From contig NZ_MEEX01000033.1 of the NCBI RefSeq assembly GCF_001724605.1, positions 1 to 50,374 on the forward strand: a stretch of DNA of 50,374 nt, written 5' to 3'. The position numbers and the translations under genes were made by a program. The stretch comes from Phenylobacterium sp. SCN 70-31. GTDB taxonomy: Bacteria > Pseudomonadota > Alphaproteobacteria > Caulobacterales > Caulobacteraceae. Below are positions 1-8,819 of this stretch, piece after piece. The notes under the pieces are model-generated. The model was given only the letters and a program-made list of their open reading frames with translations, was not told where the DNA came from and did not search any database. The number at the start of each line of letters is the position of its first letter. Within the stretch, counting starts at the first letter, position 1.

Positions 1-36
1 GATGATCTGCTCTTCCGTGAACCTTGATCGCTTCAT
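1..36 (-). CDS. IS3-family transposase orfA, N-terminal 12 codons only
   Basis: The ATG at 36-34 opens a frame reading MKRSRFTEEQII up to the window edge. This is the recognisable N-terminus of IS3-family OrfA proteins (K-[RK]-x-R-[FY]-[ST]-E-E-Q-I), the helix-turn-helix DNA-binding subunit that is normally joined to the OrfB DDE transposase by programmed frameshifting. Only 12 residues are visible, so the subgroup and integrity of the gene cannot be judged. Confidence 0.7.
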   Translation of the reverse strand, partial: MKRSRFTEEQII

Positions 37-94
37 TCGTCCGTCCTTTGGTCGGGCGGACTCTAGCTATTCCTGGCTGAGTTTCAGGGGGTCA
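1..94 (-). mobile_element. IS3-family element, left (orfA-side) end, continues beyond window
   Basis: Read on the minus strand from base 94, the element starts TGACCCCCTGAAACTCAGCC and runs through a short leader into an orfA start at base 36. TGA...CA-type termini and a leader of about 60 bases before an orfA beginning MKRSRFTEEQ are typical of IS3-family elements. The phage reading frame 84..302 crosses base 94 and stops at once inside this DNA, which marks the insertion point. The terminal octamer TGACCCCC recurs at base 50284 at the other edge of the window. The rest of the element lies left of base 1. Confidence 0.75.
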
Positions 95-302
95 CGTCAT
101 CCGAGACGAGATCGGTGATGACGATGCCACCATTATCGAGCGTCAGTTCGAGCAATTTTTTCGGAGAATCGGCACTCTCCCGCACCTGACAGAGCAAAGT
201 CGCTCCGGTCAGGTTGGTATTTTCAATCGTGTATTCGAAATTCTGCCCATCGCCACGATAGTAGGTGATGTTCTCTTTCGCGGGATTTCGATTCTCATAC
301 AT
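84..302 (-). CDS. Phage structural protein, 3' end cut off by the IS insertion
   Basis: A 72-codon frame starting at ATG 302, last in the minus-strand tail gene series. The first 69 or so residues are phage-derived; the final T-P and the TGA stop come from the IS3 terminus (TGACCCCCTGA), so the original protein was longer. The sequence is beta-rich and polar (MYENRNPAKENITYYRGD at the start) and resembles small baseplate or tail accessory proteins with an immunoglobulin-like or BppU-N-like fold. I do not recognise the exact family. A TAAATA motif lies 27 bases upstream of the ATG. Probably a non-functional remnant unless the truncated product still folds. Confidence 0.6.
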   Translation of the reverse strand: MYENRNPAKENITYYRGDGQNFEYTIENTNLTGATLLCQVRESADSPKKLLELTLDNGGIVITDLVSDDVTP

Positions 303-328
303 ACAAAGCCACCGTTAGTCTGATGGCT

Positions 329-334
329 TATTTA
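329..334 (-). promoter_or_regulatory. TAAATA intergenic motif 1 (candidate phage late promoter)
   Basis: Minus strand reads CAATAAATAAGCC in the 39-base gap between the genes ending at 342 and starting at 302. It is one of nine similar sites in the late region. Confidence 0.4.
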
Positions 335-341
335 TTGTAGG

Positions 342-2066
342 CTAAACTTTAAGCTCCAACACGACACCCATCCCGATAGATGCGTTACCACCCGATGTCG
401 AAGTGGTCCACGTTACTGTTCCACCATTACCATCGGGTGCTCTATCGGCGGCTCCACGAAGCCAATTTGAGTCGTTGAAATTGTTCAAAGTCCGCTGCAC
501 GAATGATCCATTCGCCGAAGCACTAATTCCCAAATTCTGATCCGTCAGCAAAAACGTCGCCAAGCGAACAGTGTTTGGCGACGGAGCCGCATAGGCAACA
601 CTCAGCGAAGAAGGAGTGCCGGTTGTGTTTACGGCGATACGAGACACGCTCGTGGATGCATTTGCAATACCGCGATAAACAACGCCACATGGGCGGACAT
701 ATCCATTCGCGTTTGGATAAGTGAGCGTGGCCGAAAGGTCACCGGCCTGCACCGCCTTATGTGCGAAAAGCAAACGCCCACCACCGTAATTTGATGACAC
801 AAATAGCTCTGGGGCCGTGCCATACCACGTCCCGCCCGCACCACCAGAAAACGGCAGGCTCGGGGCCAAGTTATTATTGTTATTGAAATCCGTAATAATA
901 ACTCTATCACCAGCCTGTGTTCCGGCTGGGAAAGAAATAACAAATGTATTTCCAACCGGAGTCGCATCTATAGTGCCAACATAACTGAATGACGCAGAGA
1001 TATCAGCATACGGTATCACTTTCGTGCTAATAAAGCCGAGTGAATTTGAGGCTGTTACCACAACATTGCCATCCGCGAACATGCGTGTGCCGCATGTAGC
1101 AAGCGTTGCATTGGTATCAGACCGATTACCGCCTGTAATTGTAATTCCATTTGTGAGATCAGAGGATGCAGATACCCCACCAACGGGCGTAACAGAATAC
1201 GCATCGGCCCCATCACATTTAATGTTCACGGTATACGTGGCCGCTGCCGCATTACCCGGCGGTCCAATTGAGATTCCACTTAGCGTATAAAATACGCCAG
1301 AGACGCGTTCGTAGCTGGAAGGAACCGCGAGCGAACCGGTAAAATTGAACTCGACTGTGGAAGTCACGCCAACACTGTTCGCGAATCCACCGTAAACCCT
1401 GATATTATATTTGTCATATCCCCCACTGGCCGGAACGTATGCGATATCCGACAAATAAGCATTGATTGCCGCTGTGGAGCCCGAGAGAGTCACGCCACCG
1501 TTTGCAATCGAATTGCCTACGAACTCGCCGGTAACAGGGGCAATGATGCTCCCGTTCGCCCCGGTGAAATTTCCAATGTGAGTGATTTCAATCTGAGAAT
1601 ACTCCGATGTAGTGGAGACTTTCGGGAAGGCGACCGTCACCGGCGACGTGCCGCTATAGCTCACCGTGGTCTGCGATCCCAAGGGAGGCGTTTCCCACGA
1701 GTAGCTTGGGTAGGTGGCGATGTTGGGAGTGAACGTAGCCGTGCCCATAGCCAGCAGCGTACCGGTGCCTTCAACTCGAACGGTGACATTGCCAACCACG
1801 GTAGGAACAGCCCCGTTTACATCCGCAATATAACGGAGCGTAGCAATGGCCGAATTGATCGTATTACCGGTACCGACGACACGAAAAATTCCAGCATCTG
1901 GCGTAGAAACAGAAACATCAGCGGTCTCCGTGATTAGGAAACCCCTATCTCCACCACCAAAATCGATCTCAAGCTCAAGGCCGGTGAAACCATAGTCAGC
2001 CGTGAGCGAAAGTGGACAAGCCACATCGCTATAACGATCATAAGAAAATGTTCCACTTAGGCTCAT
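342..2066 (-). CDS. Phage tail-tip or fibre protein with cadherin-like modules
   Basis: A 574-residue protein. Two N-terminal modules each end in a hydrophobic I-N-x-x-[IL]-[AS]-x-[LI]-x-Y signature (residues about 68-80 and 199-212), like bacterial cadherin/Ig-like adhesion repeats (N-A-A-L-A-x-L-x-Y). The C-terminal third (from about 360) contains a V-G-N-T-F-V-I-S-F-P-A-G stretch and ends in a beta-rich G-M-G-V-V-L-E-L, a plausible receptor-binding head. The N-terminus M-S-L-S-G-x-x-x-Y-D-x-Y-x-x-V-x-C-P parallels that of the next upstream gene, so the two are paralogues. Its ATG overlaps the stop of that gene (ATGA), implying coupled translation. The position after the J-like protein suggests a surface tail component. 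Function is inferred. Confidence 0.6.
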   Translation of the reverse strand: MSLSGTFSYDRYSDVACPLSLTADYGFTGLELEIDFGGGDRGFLITETADVSVSTPDAGIFRVVGTGNTINSAIATLRYIADVNGAVPTVVGNVTVRVEGTGTLLAMGTATFTPNIATYPSYSWETPPLGSQTTVSYSGTSPVTVAFPKVSTTSEYSQIEITHIGNFTGANGSIIAPVTGEFVGNSIANGGVTLSGSTAAINAYLSDIAYVPASGGYDKYNIRVYGGFANSVGVTSTVEFNFTGSLAVPSSYERVSGVFYTLSGISIGPPGNAAAATYTVNIKCDGADAYSVTPVGGVSASSDLTNGITITGGNRSDTNATLATCGTRMFADGNVVVTASNSLGFISTKVIPYADISASFSYVGTIDATPVGNTFVISFPAGTQAGDRVIITDFNNNNNLAPSLPFSGGAGGTWYGTAPELFVSSNYGGGRLLFAHKAVQAGDLSATLTYPNANGYVRPCGVVYRGIANASTSVSRIAVNTTGTPSSLSVAYAAPSPNTVRLATFLLTDQNLGISASANGSFVQRTLNNFNDSNWLRGAADRAPDGNGGTVTWTTSTSGGNASIGMGVVLELKV

Positions 2067-5000
2067 GACACGTCCACCCTATACCTCTGAGAGGTGTTCA
2101 ATATCAAGCCGAGTGGCGAATATACGCGGAAGGCAAAAATAAAGCTTGGAGAATCGGGCTGGGTGTCAACAAACGGGCTCGCCGCTACAGTCATAGTCAT
2201 ATTTGACAGCGTGTTATTAAGACTCGATATACTGTTCGACGTAAGAATCACTTCCGTCGAAGGATTAGGATTGGTGTTAGGATTGACCGAGACATTTGTA
2301 TAAGGGTCCGGTGTTATGGGGTCGAAAGTGCCGACACGCTGGTACAGCGTCATAACGACATCGTATGCCATGTTGGCAGAATTCGCATGAACATCATAGA
2401 TCGTAGCGTTGGCGTACTGCGTCAATGCGTTCACGTTGTCAGTAACGCGTCCAACCAACGTTACCGGAGATTGATTTTCGAGTCCGGTCGCGAACGTAAC
2501 CTGCGTGACCTTGTTGGCATCAATAGGAAACAATGACGCGGTACTATTGGCCACTAAGGTTGTATTACCGGTCGCAGCCGGACCAGTGGCGCCCGGAACG
2601 ACATATCCATTGCTGAGTGCCCAGCCATTTGAGGGGAGCGGAATCGGCATGCGATACTGCACCGTCGCCAAGGTGTTGCTAATTGCGGAAAGACTGCTAT
2701 TGGCGTTCAGAACGTAGACCGACGAGTTATTCAATGTTCCGGCAGAGCCAACCATTCCCGCTGCGTTCACGACAGAAATTTGAACGGAGACATTCTCGTA
2801 AGTTGTGATCGGGTCTACTGTTTCGATCCGAAGAGACGTGTTAGTCGCAGCCGAAGTGGGACCATAGATCACGTATGTAGAATTGGCGATAAGAGCACCG
2901 GCTTGATTACGCCACGTCAGTGTGTATGGATCATTTACTGGCGTTCCGTTGCCAATGGAAATAATCTGCGAGGCAGGAATATTGAAGGTATTCAAATCGA
3001 CATCCCGAGCATAGCCTGACACCGTGATCGATGCCGGGGCGATAGAATTAGCCACGGGTACGAATTGAAGCTGGCTAATTGCGTTATTTACATCTGACAG
3101 TGTTCCTTGGACATATGAGCCATTGGCTACGGTGGCATTCCCGGCTGGTCCGTTAATCGATACGTAGCCGCCGGAGAACTCAACGCGAGCAAAGGAATTC
3201 GCGTTATCCAAGGTGAACGCTCCCTTTGGAGACAAGGACACCGTATACGTGCCAGTAGCATTACTCGAACCGGAGCCGACATTCGCAACACTGATTGTGA
3301 CCGATGCTGGTGGGGCCGTAACAGTATCATATTTCTTCGGGAAATTGAGCCGAAGTGGGCGAAGGCTAAGCGGAACGTCTTCTGTATACGTCGTATGAGT
3401 TTGTACACCATTCGTCACAGTTAGAGACGACGTGTACATTGGCTCGAAGGCAAACTGTTGAAGCGTGTTTGCCACTACGGACAGGTTCGCGTCTTTGGTA
3501 TATCCAGTGCCATCCCATGTCATTCCATGGGTTACGGTGTTGTTCAGACGCATGAACATTCGACTGAATGAATCCCACTGATACCGCAGTCGGTAGGTAG
3601 GCCAGTTTGAGTCATCAACGTCTATCGCCGTCATTGGGAAGCGATTGGCAGAAGAATTAGACACGCTCGCGTTGGCGTCATAGGTATAATTCGTAACTCC
3701 GGCGACCGGGTAGGACATGATAACCGTTGGGTCGTCCACGGCATTGCCGATCATGTAGATAAGGCCCTCGCGGGCGTCTTCCCCGTCAGAGAGATGAAGT
3801 TTTAGCCCAAATACAGAGCTATATTCGGCGGCAGGTGTATACACCAGCGTAGCGAGCACCGAATTTATCGCAGAGACGCTGTTGGAACCGATTGTGAAAG
3901 TGGCCGTGTTAGCGTTGAAGCCGCCGCCGACATTGGATGAGAGAACACCCGCATTTAGGACCACAGCATTCATGTTGAGAACTTCGACCATGCTCAGCGT
4001 CATACTGACCGGATCGTTCTCAACCTCGTTGATGATGATGGGCTGTGCCGACCAATTATAAGGTACGTCTTCCGTATAGAGGCGAACGTTTTGGTCCTGA
4101 TTCCAAAACGGGGCGTCGTTGATCGCGATGACGTCAACCGATACGGTGCCGGTGAACAACATTCCGATATTGCTCGAAACGTCATAGGAGATCGTGAAAT
4201 CCTGATCGCGGTTGGGGGTTGGATTTACAAATACGTTTGCAATCGCGGCATTTACCGCATTTGCTGTACCAAACACAGAGAGCACGCCGGTATTAGCGTT
4301 AAATGTCGCTCCATCTGCCGACATGGTTGCGGCGTTAGATTCGGATAGAGTTAGGTTTGCCTGATACACGACCGTATTGGTCGGGAAAGCGAAAGGTCCA
4401 GTGATAGTCACCGGGTCGAGATAGAATCCTACATCTTCCAAGGTACTCTTGGATTGGTCCAGAGAGCCGGTGATGGAACCGTAGCTGTAAACACGGAACG
4501 TCTCGGAGAGAACCGGAGCACCGTCAACGCCGCAACTTATGTTCGCGTAGAATTCTTGAGACCAGACGCCATCTTCGGGGATGTAAAGAAGGTCGCTCAG
4601 GACTGCTTCGATCACATCCGTTGGAGCGAACAGCGTGTAGCCGGTGCCAACCTTTTCGCTGTTATAGCGTTCGGTCTGAGCATTCGCCATGAAACCGGTT
4701 CCAGTTCCAATGGTTGAATTTGCCTTCGGGCTAATCGAAAGTAGCGTCAGGGGGCTCGATGTAACCAAGCCGCCACCAAGATCGATGCTCACTGAGGCAT
4801 TGGTATTATGCCAAAACTGAACGTTTTTATCGTCGGAATCGGGAGCATCCAACCACGCATAAGCCGGAGCGTTCGCCACCAGCGTCAGTGTCGCGTTCGA
4901 GATATACGAACCGTTGCTATGGTATTGAAGCGAGACGGGAGCGGCGATGTTGCTGAAATAGCCCGCCGTGTCGGCAAAATAATCAAGGGTGGCCAAAGCG

Positions 5001-5224
5001 GCGTTGATCTCGGTAGCCGTGCCAACCACCTTGAAGCGTCCCGTCGTGGGGATGAATGACCCCATCGTATCGAGAGTGCCGTCTGTGGTTAGTTTGCCGT
5101 GATTGGCTCCCACATCGACCGTGACGGCAAGTTCCGTCGATCCGTAGCCAGAGGGCGACGGAATGCTAATCGGGCACGAAACAACGCCGTATTTGTCGTA
5201 AGTATAGGAACCAGAGAGAGCCAT
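2063..5224 (-). CDS. Large phage tail protein built of cadherin-like modules
   Basis: A 1053-residue protein with at least eight repeats of a roughly 110-130 residue beta module, each marked by a variant of I-N-x-x-L-A-x-L-x-Y-x-P (examples: E-I-N-A-A-L-A-T-L-D-Y, A-I-N-S-V-L-A-T-L-V-Y, D-V-N-N-A-I-S-Q-L-Q-F, A-I-S-N-T-L-A-T-V-Q-Y). Such modules are known from bacterial adhesins and some tail fibres and are thought to form rod-like extensions. There is no signal peptide or collagen. It starts at ATG 5224, 8 bases after the J-like gene stop, and overlaps the following paralogue by 4 bases. Asn and Ser are abundant. Most likely a side fibre or elongated tail-tip extension that contacts the host surface; no enzymatic motif is seen. 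Confidence 0.6.
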   Translation of the reverse strand: MALSGSYTYDKYGVVSCPISIPSPSGYGSTELAVTVDVGANHGKLTTDGTLDTMGSFIPTTGRFKVVGTATEINAALATLDYFADTAGYFSNIAAPVSLQYHSNGSYISNATLTLVANAPAYAWLDAPDSDDKNVQFWHNTNASVSIDLGGGLVTSSPLTLLSISPKANSTIGTGTGFMANAQTERYNSEKVGTGYTLFAPTDVIEAVLSDLLYIPEDGVWSQEFYANISCGVDGAPVLSETFRVYSYGSITGSLDQSKSTLEDVGFYLDPVTITGPFAFPTNTVVYQANLTLSESNAATMSADGATFNANTGVLSVFGTANAVNAAIANVFVNPTPNRDQDFTISYDVSSNIGMLFTGTVSVDVIAINDAPFWNQDQNVRLYTEDVPYNWSAQPIIINEVENDPVSMTLSMVEVLNMNAVVLNAGVLSSNVGGGFNANTATFTIGSNSVSAINSVLATLVYTPAAEYSSVFGLKLHLSDGEDAREGLIYMIGNAVDDPTVIMSYPVAGVTNYTYDANASVSNSSANRFPMTAIDVDDSNWPTYRLRYQWDSFSRMFMRLNNTVTHGMTWDGTGYTKDANLSVVANTLQQFAFEPMYTSSLTVTNGVQTHTTYTEDVPLSLRPLRLNFPKKYDTVTAPPASVTISVANVGSGSSNATGTYTVSLSPKGAFTLDNANSFARVEFSGGYVSINGPAGNATVANGSYVQGTLSDVNNAISQLQFVPVANSIAPASITVSGYARDVDLNTFNIPASQIISIGNGTPVNDPYTLTWRNQAGALIANSTYVIYGPTSAATNTSLRIETVDPITTYENVSVQISVVNAAGMVGSAGTLNNSSVYVLNANSSLSAISNTLATVQYRMPIPLPSNGWALSNGYVVPGATGPAATGNTTLVANSTASLFPIDANKVTQVTFATGLENQSPVTLVGRVTDNVNALTQYANATIYDVHANSANMAYDVVMTLYQRVGTFDPITPDPYTNVSVNPNTNPNPSTEVILTSNSISSLNNTLSNMTMTVAASPFVDTQPDSPSFIFAFRVYSPLGLILNTSQRYRVDVS

Positions 5225-5231
5225 AGAATCC

Positions 5232-8200
5232 TTAGATTATGTTCTGAAAATCATCGATCTGGCTATATTTATTGGGGTTGTGTTTGACCGCTGAGATGCC
5301 AAACGTCCCATCGCCGTTTTCGGTGAAGCTCAAAACCTTCCAAAGATTGTCCGCAGCGATTGCCGAGTTCGTGGTGTTGACGACGGCCATCAGCGGGATC
5401 GTGCCCGAGACGGTCATCGAGTTGCCCGAGAACGTGGCGACTGCGTTCTGAACAGCCCCATCCTCATCGACCCACCAAGCCGTGTGACCAGAGACCCCGC
5501 CGGAGCGGTCCAGCGTGTAGACTCCCGGTGACGGGTTCGCGAGCACACGGGCGCCGATGGCGCCTGACTCGTCAGGTCCCTCAACCTCGGGATCGATCAT
5601 CACGATGAGATCGCCGGGGATCAGGTCGGAGTGATCTGGTCCCGCCGTGTAGGTGACGATCAGAGGGTTCGAGTTTTCATTTTGCAGAACCCACGCGGCA
5701 TGACGCTTAGCCATCGCTTCATTCGTGCATCCGAAGAGCACGAGAGAGTTCTTTCGCTCGCCGTTTAGAGCCACGTCTTTCGGTGCATAAGTCGTGACGC
5801 GAGTCAGGGCAAAGAAATCGTCAGGATTGTTGTAGGTGACATCAACCCAATTGTAGGTGGAGTCCAACGATCCGCCCGTGTAGTTGAAGAAGGCGTCGTT
5901 CAGAACATTGGTCTGATTGACCACCAGCTTCGGCGTATCGGGGCGATCCTGAATGATCCGCAGGCCATCGCCCGTCCACACCGGCTGAGCGTGGAAATTC
6001 GAACAGATGCTCTCGATCACCTCCAACCGCGTCTGGCTGGCGATCTGCGTGTTCAAGGTGTAGCGGCGAGCCGTTCCACCCCGACCATCGGGCGGGGTTT
6101 CGTCACAACGAACCGAGGCCGCATATAGGTCTTGGTGCAGCCGGTTCCGCTGTTCGGTGCTGAGACGAATGTTATTGCCCGCTCCGTAACGCTTGCTGTT
6201 GATGAAATCGAGCAAGCACCACGTCGGATTGTCGGTGTAGACGGGACCGGTGAAAGTCTCGTAGTCCCAACTACCTGTGTATTGGTTCGTATTCGCGTTA
6301 TAGTTGTTCGGAACCATGACCATTTGGCCTTGGTAGAGAACAGAAATGTTCGGGTCTTCACCTGAGACGGACTCGGGCAATTCCACAGACATCTGCGACA
6401 GGGATTTGTAGAGCGTGTTTGCGATCAGGCCTGCACCAAGGATGGGCAGGACCAGCTTGGCCGCACCCAACAGCTTGTTGCTCAGACCCTTGTCGAGCTT
6501 GTTCTTGGTCACACCGCCATCGAGCATGGAAGAGCCACCCGAGAGGGCCATGTCGCCCGTGGTATTGGCGGTGATGTTCCAACCGTTGGCGTCAGAGCCG
6601 AGACCCGACGTAGCCGAGACTGTGAACGTGGCGCCAGAGCCCGAGGCGGAATAATCCGGCGTCGTCTTGATCGCGTTGATGGAGTTGACCACGGCGGTGC
6701 CGGTGGCTCCGATACTCCCGCTGAAGGCAACCACGTTCGAGATCGCCACGCCGTTGGCGAGCAATTGGATCGAACCGTTCGTGCCGGTGATCGTGACGCT
6801 GGCGTTGGCCGACTTGGCATCCCGCTGAACGTCTTTGTTGAAGAGCGTCAGGGTCCCATCGACCCGGCCTTGCTTGCCGTCCGAGTCCTGAATTTTCGCC
6901 GTGTAGGCGACATCGACCGTCTTATCAGCCGGATCAGATGGCACGTATTGCAGAGTGCCATGCAGGATGTCGTTCACGTTGCTAAGCGGGCCTGAGATCG
7001 TCGCCGTTTTCGAGCCGCCATCCCAATTGAACGTGGCCGGGGCAGAGGTGTTGTTCGCAGCCACGGAACCACTGCCGGAAGACAGTTGCAGGGTGACGGT
7101 CACCGCATTGGCCGTAGAACCGTTCCCCAGAGCCCCTGTGAAGCTCGGGAAGGGGTTCGAGGCCGTATCGACGGTGAAGATGCCGTCACGCGTCCCATCG
7201 ACCACCAGCGTGGGTGCAGAGGGGTCTACGGTGCTGTTGGCTCCGTCCTTACCCGTCAGGGTGACAGTGGCGTTCGAGCCGTCCTGACCGTCCTGACCAT
7301 CCTCACCCGGTTGACCGGCTCCACCGGCGCCGCCCTCACCATCTTCGCATTCGCCCCCATCACCGCCCGAGTTCGTGGGTTCGGGGCATTTCTCGGTTCC
7401 GAACGAACCAGTGGGACGGACGCGAGGGGCCTTGCCGTCGTCATCGATCTTGCCGGTCTTGGGGCAAGAGACAGGAGCCTCGTGAGGCACGGGCGTGTTG
7501 TCGAAGTTCGAGCCTTCGGTGAAGTCGTAGCCTTCGAAATAGCCATCGGTCGAAGCCGTGAAGGGATCGTCCGTGCGGTAGATGCGAAGCTTGGCATCGG
7601 TGTAGGTGGAGTCGTAAGGCGAGCACGACGCACCTTCGGCCAGCGAGCGAGCCGCCGCGACCGCTTCAGCCAGCGAGACATTATACATCCGCGTGAAGAA
7701 ATTTTCTGCGTATCCGCTCTCGCTGATCGTGCCTTCGGACAATACCTTGTCATCAGCGATGATGCACCACTTGAACGAGATAGTGCCATTGAGTTGGCAG
7801 GAAGTCGTTCCCGATGCCGACGTTTTCTCTTCTTTGAGATTCAACGCGTCGAACCCCATCGAAAGCTGAAGGTCTTTCTTGCCCTTCAGGCTGATCGGCT
7901 CTTCCCAATAGCGATTGCTCTCACCGTGATGGATGAGCAATTGCATGCCGTCCCGAGATTTCTCGGGAGGTGGGGCATAGCTGACGGAAGAGATCGGGTC
8001 GCAATCCTTCGTGGCCGCGTTCGAGACGGCATTGCTTCCGCCATCCCCACCATCACCGGCACTGCCGCAGCCACCGGCGCCGCCGCCGCCCCCACCGCCG
8101 CCTTTGCCGCCCTTGCCACCTTTACCGCCCTTGCCGCCTTCAACGTCGATCTCAGCGACTTTGTTGAAGTAATCGACAAAGCGAGATTGAACGATGTTCT

Positions 8201-8819
8201 CGCCAGCCTCATCGACGTGAAGCACGTAGAGGGATTGGGGCTCTTCGTTGAGGATGTCGCGGGCACTGATCCGCTCTTTGGTCGCCGACGCGATTTCCTT
8301 GCCGGTCAACGGGTCTTTTTTAGAAAAAAGTTTGAAGATCGACGGTGCTGCAAGCAAGCCAACGCCTGCCAGCAACGGAACAGCCGTTTCCTTCAGGTCG
8401 AGACCATGAATTTTTGCTTCGCCGGTATCGGGGTCCTGTGCTTTTTCACAATTGATGATGACGCTCTGAATCTTCGATTCAGGAACGCCCTCGATACCTT
8501 CCTTGATACCCTTGGCCCCACTCTCGCCATTGACGAAGCGAACCACCCGCTGAATGCGGCTCGGATCGAAATCGGCACGCACGCGGCCATAGTCGATGAT
8601 CTTGCCCGTCAGCAGAGTTTCGCCGTAGGTCAGGCCAATTTGGTTGCCAATAGAAATGCCGAAACGCTCGCCGTTGTAGAAACGGGAGGCCAGATCACCA
8701 CCTTCAACAAAGGTCTTCGACAGAAGAACAGACACGCCCTGTTGGGCGACTTGTTGCGTCAGCAACTCGCCACGGTCGAACCGGAATTCTTTTGTTGAAG
8801 CTTGGTAGGTGATCGCCAT
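5232..8819 (-). CDS. Phage tail tip (J-like / host specificity) protein with glycine-rich and collagen-like inserts
   Basis: A 1195-residue protein, in the position and with the C-terminal character of lambda gpJ-type central tip proteins: residues about 780-1195 carry a segment with W-C-L-L-D-F-I, Y-x-A-S-V-R-C-D-E and R-L-x-V-I-E-x-I-C, followed by repeated strand-rich domains (G-D-L-I-V-M-I-D, R-V-L-A-N). Between the N-terminal part and this core are unusual inserts: a nearly pure glycine tract with four G-G-K units (about 228-262), a Gly/Asp/Glu/Gln collagen-like tract (about 483-521), and a cadherin-like module near 560-620 resembling those of the two downstream genes. The ATG shares its A with the TGA stop of the upstream L-like gene. 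Expected to cap the tail tube and contact the receptor. Confidence 0.8.
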   Translation of the reverse strand: MAITYQASTKEFRFDRGELLTQQVAQQGVSVLLSKTFVEGGDLASRFYNGERFGISIGNQIGLTYGETLLTGKIIDYGRVRADFDPSRIQRVVRFVNGESGAKGIKEGIEGVPESKIQSVIINCEKAQDPDTGEAKIHGLDLKETAVPLLAGVGLLAAPSIFKLFSKKDPLTGKEIASATKERISARDILNEEPQSLYVLHVDEAGENIVQSRFVDYFNKVAEIDVEGGKGGKGGKGGKGGGGGGGGAGGCGSAGDGGDGGSNAVSNAATKDCDPISSVSYAPPPEKSRDGMQLLIHHGESNRYWEEPISLKGKKDLQLSMGFDALNLKEEKTSASGTTSCQLNGTISFKWCIIADDKVLSEGTISESGYAENFFTRMYNVSLAEAVAAARSLAEGASCSPYDSTYTDAKLRIYRTDDPFTASTDGYFEGYDFTEGSNFDNTPVPHEAPVSCPKTGKIDDDGKAPRVRPTGSFGTEKCPEPTNSGGDGGECEDGEGGAGGAGQPGEDGQDGQDGSNATVTLTGKDGANSTVDPSAPTLVVDGTRDGIFTVDTASNPFPSFTGALGNGSTANAVTVTLQLSSGSGSVAANNTSAPATFNWDGGSKTATISGPLSNVNDILHGTLQYVPSDPADKTVDVAYTAKIQDSDGKQGRVDGTLTLFNKDVQRDAKSANASVTITGTNGSIQLLANGVAISNVVAFSGSIGATGTAVVNSINAIKTTPDYSASGSGATFTVSATSGLGSDANGWNITANTTGDMALSGGSSMLDGGVTKNKLDKGLSNKLLGAAKLVLPILGAGLIANTLYKSLSQMSVELPESVSGEDPNISVLYQGQMVMVPNNYNANTNQYTGSWDYETFTGPVYTDNPTWCLLDFINSKRYGAGNNIRLSTEQRNRLHQDLYAASVRCDETPPDGRGGTARRYTLNTQIASQTRLEVIESICSNFHAQPVWTGDGLRIIQDRPDTPKLVVNQTNVLNDAFFNYTGGSLDSTYNWVDVTYNNPDDFFALTRVTTYAPKDVALNGERKNSLVLFGCTNEAMAKRHAAWVLQNENSNPLIVTYTAGPDHSDLIPGDLIVMIDPEVEGPDESGAIGARVLANPSPGVYTLDRSGGVSGHTAWWVDEDGAVQNAVATFSGNSMTVSGTIPLMAVVNTTNSAIAADNLWKVLSFTENGDGTFGISAVKHNPNKYSQIDDFQNII
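5266..5271 (-). promoter_or_regulatory. TAAATA motif 2, inside the 3' end of the J-like gene
   Basis: Minus strand reads CCAATAAATATAG, 42 bases before ATG 5224. It is part of the N-K-Y codons of the J-like gene, so chance is possible. Confidence 0.25.

Noticed and set aside
7086..8798. A 570-codon plus-strand frame inside the J-like gene
   Set aside because: Antisense shadow of a tail protein that fits the late gene order, start-stop overlaps and family motifs.
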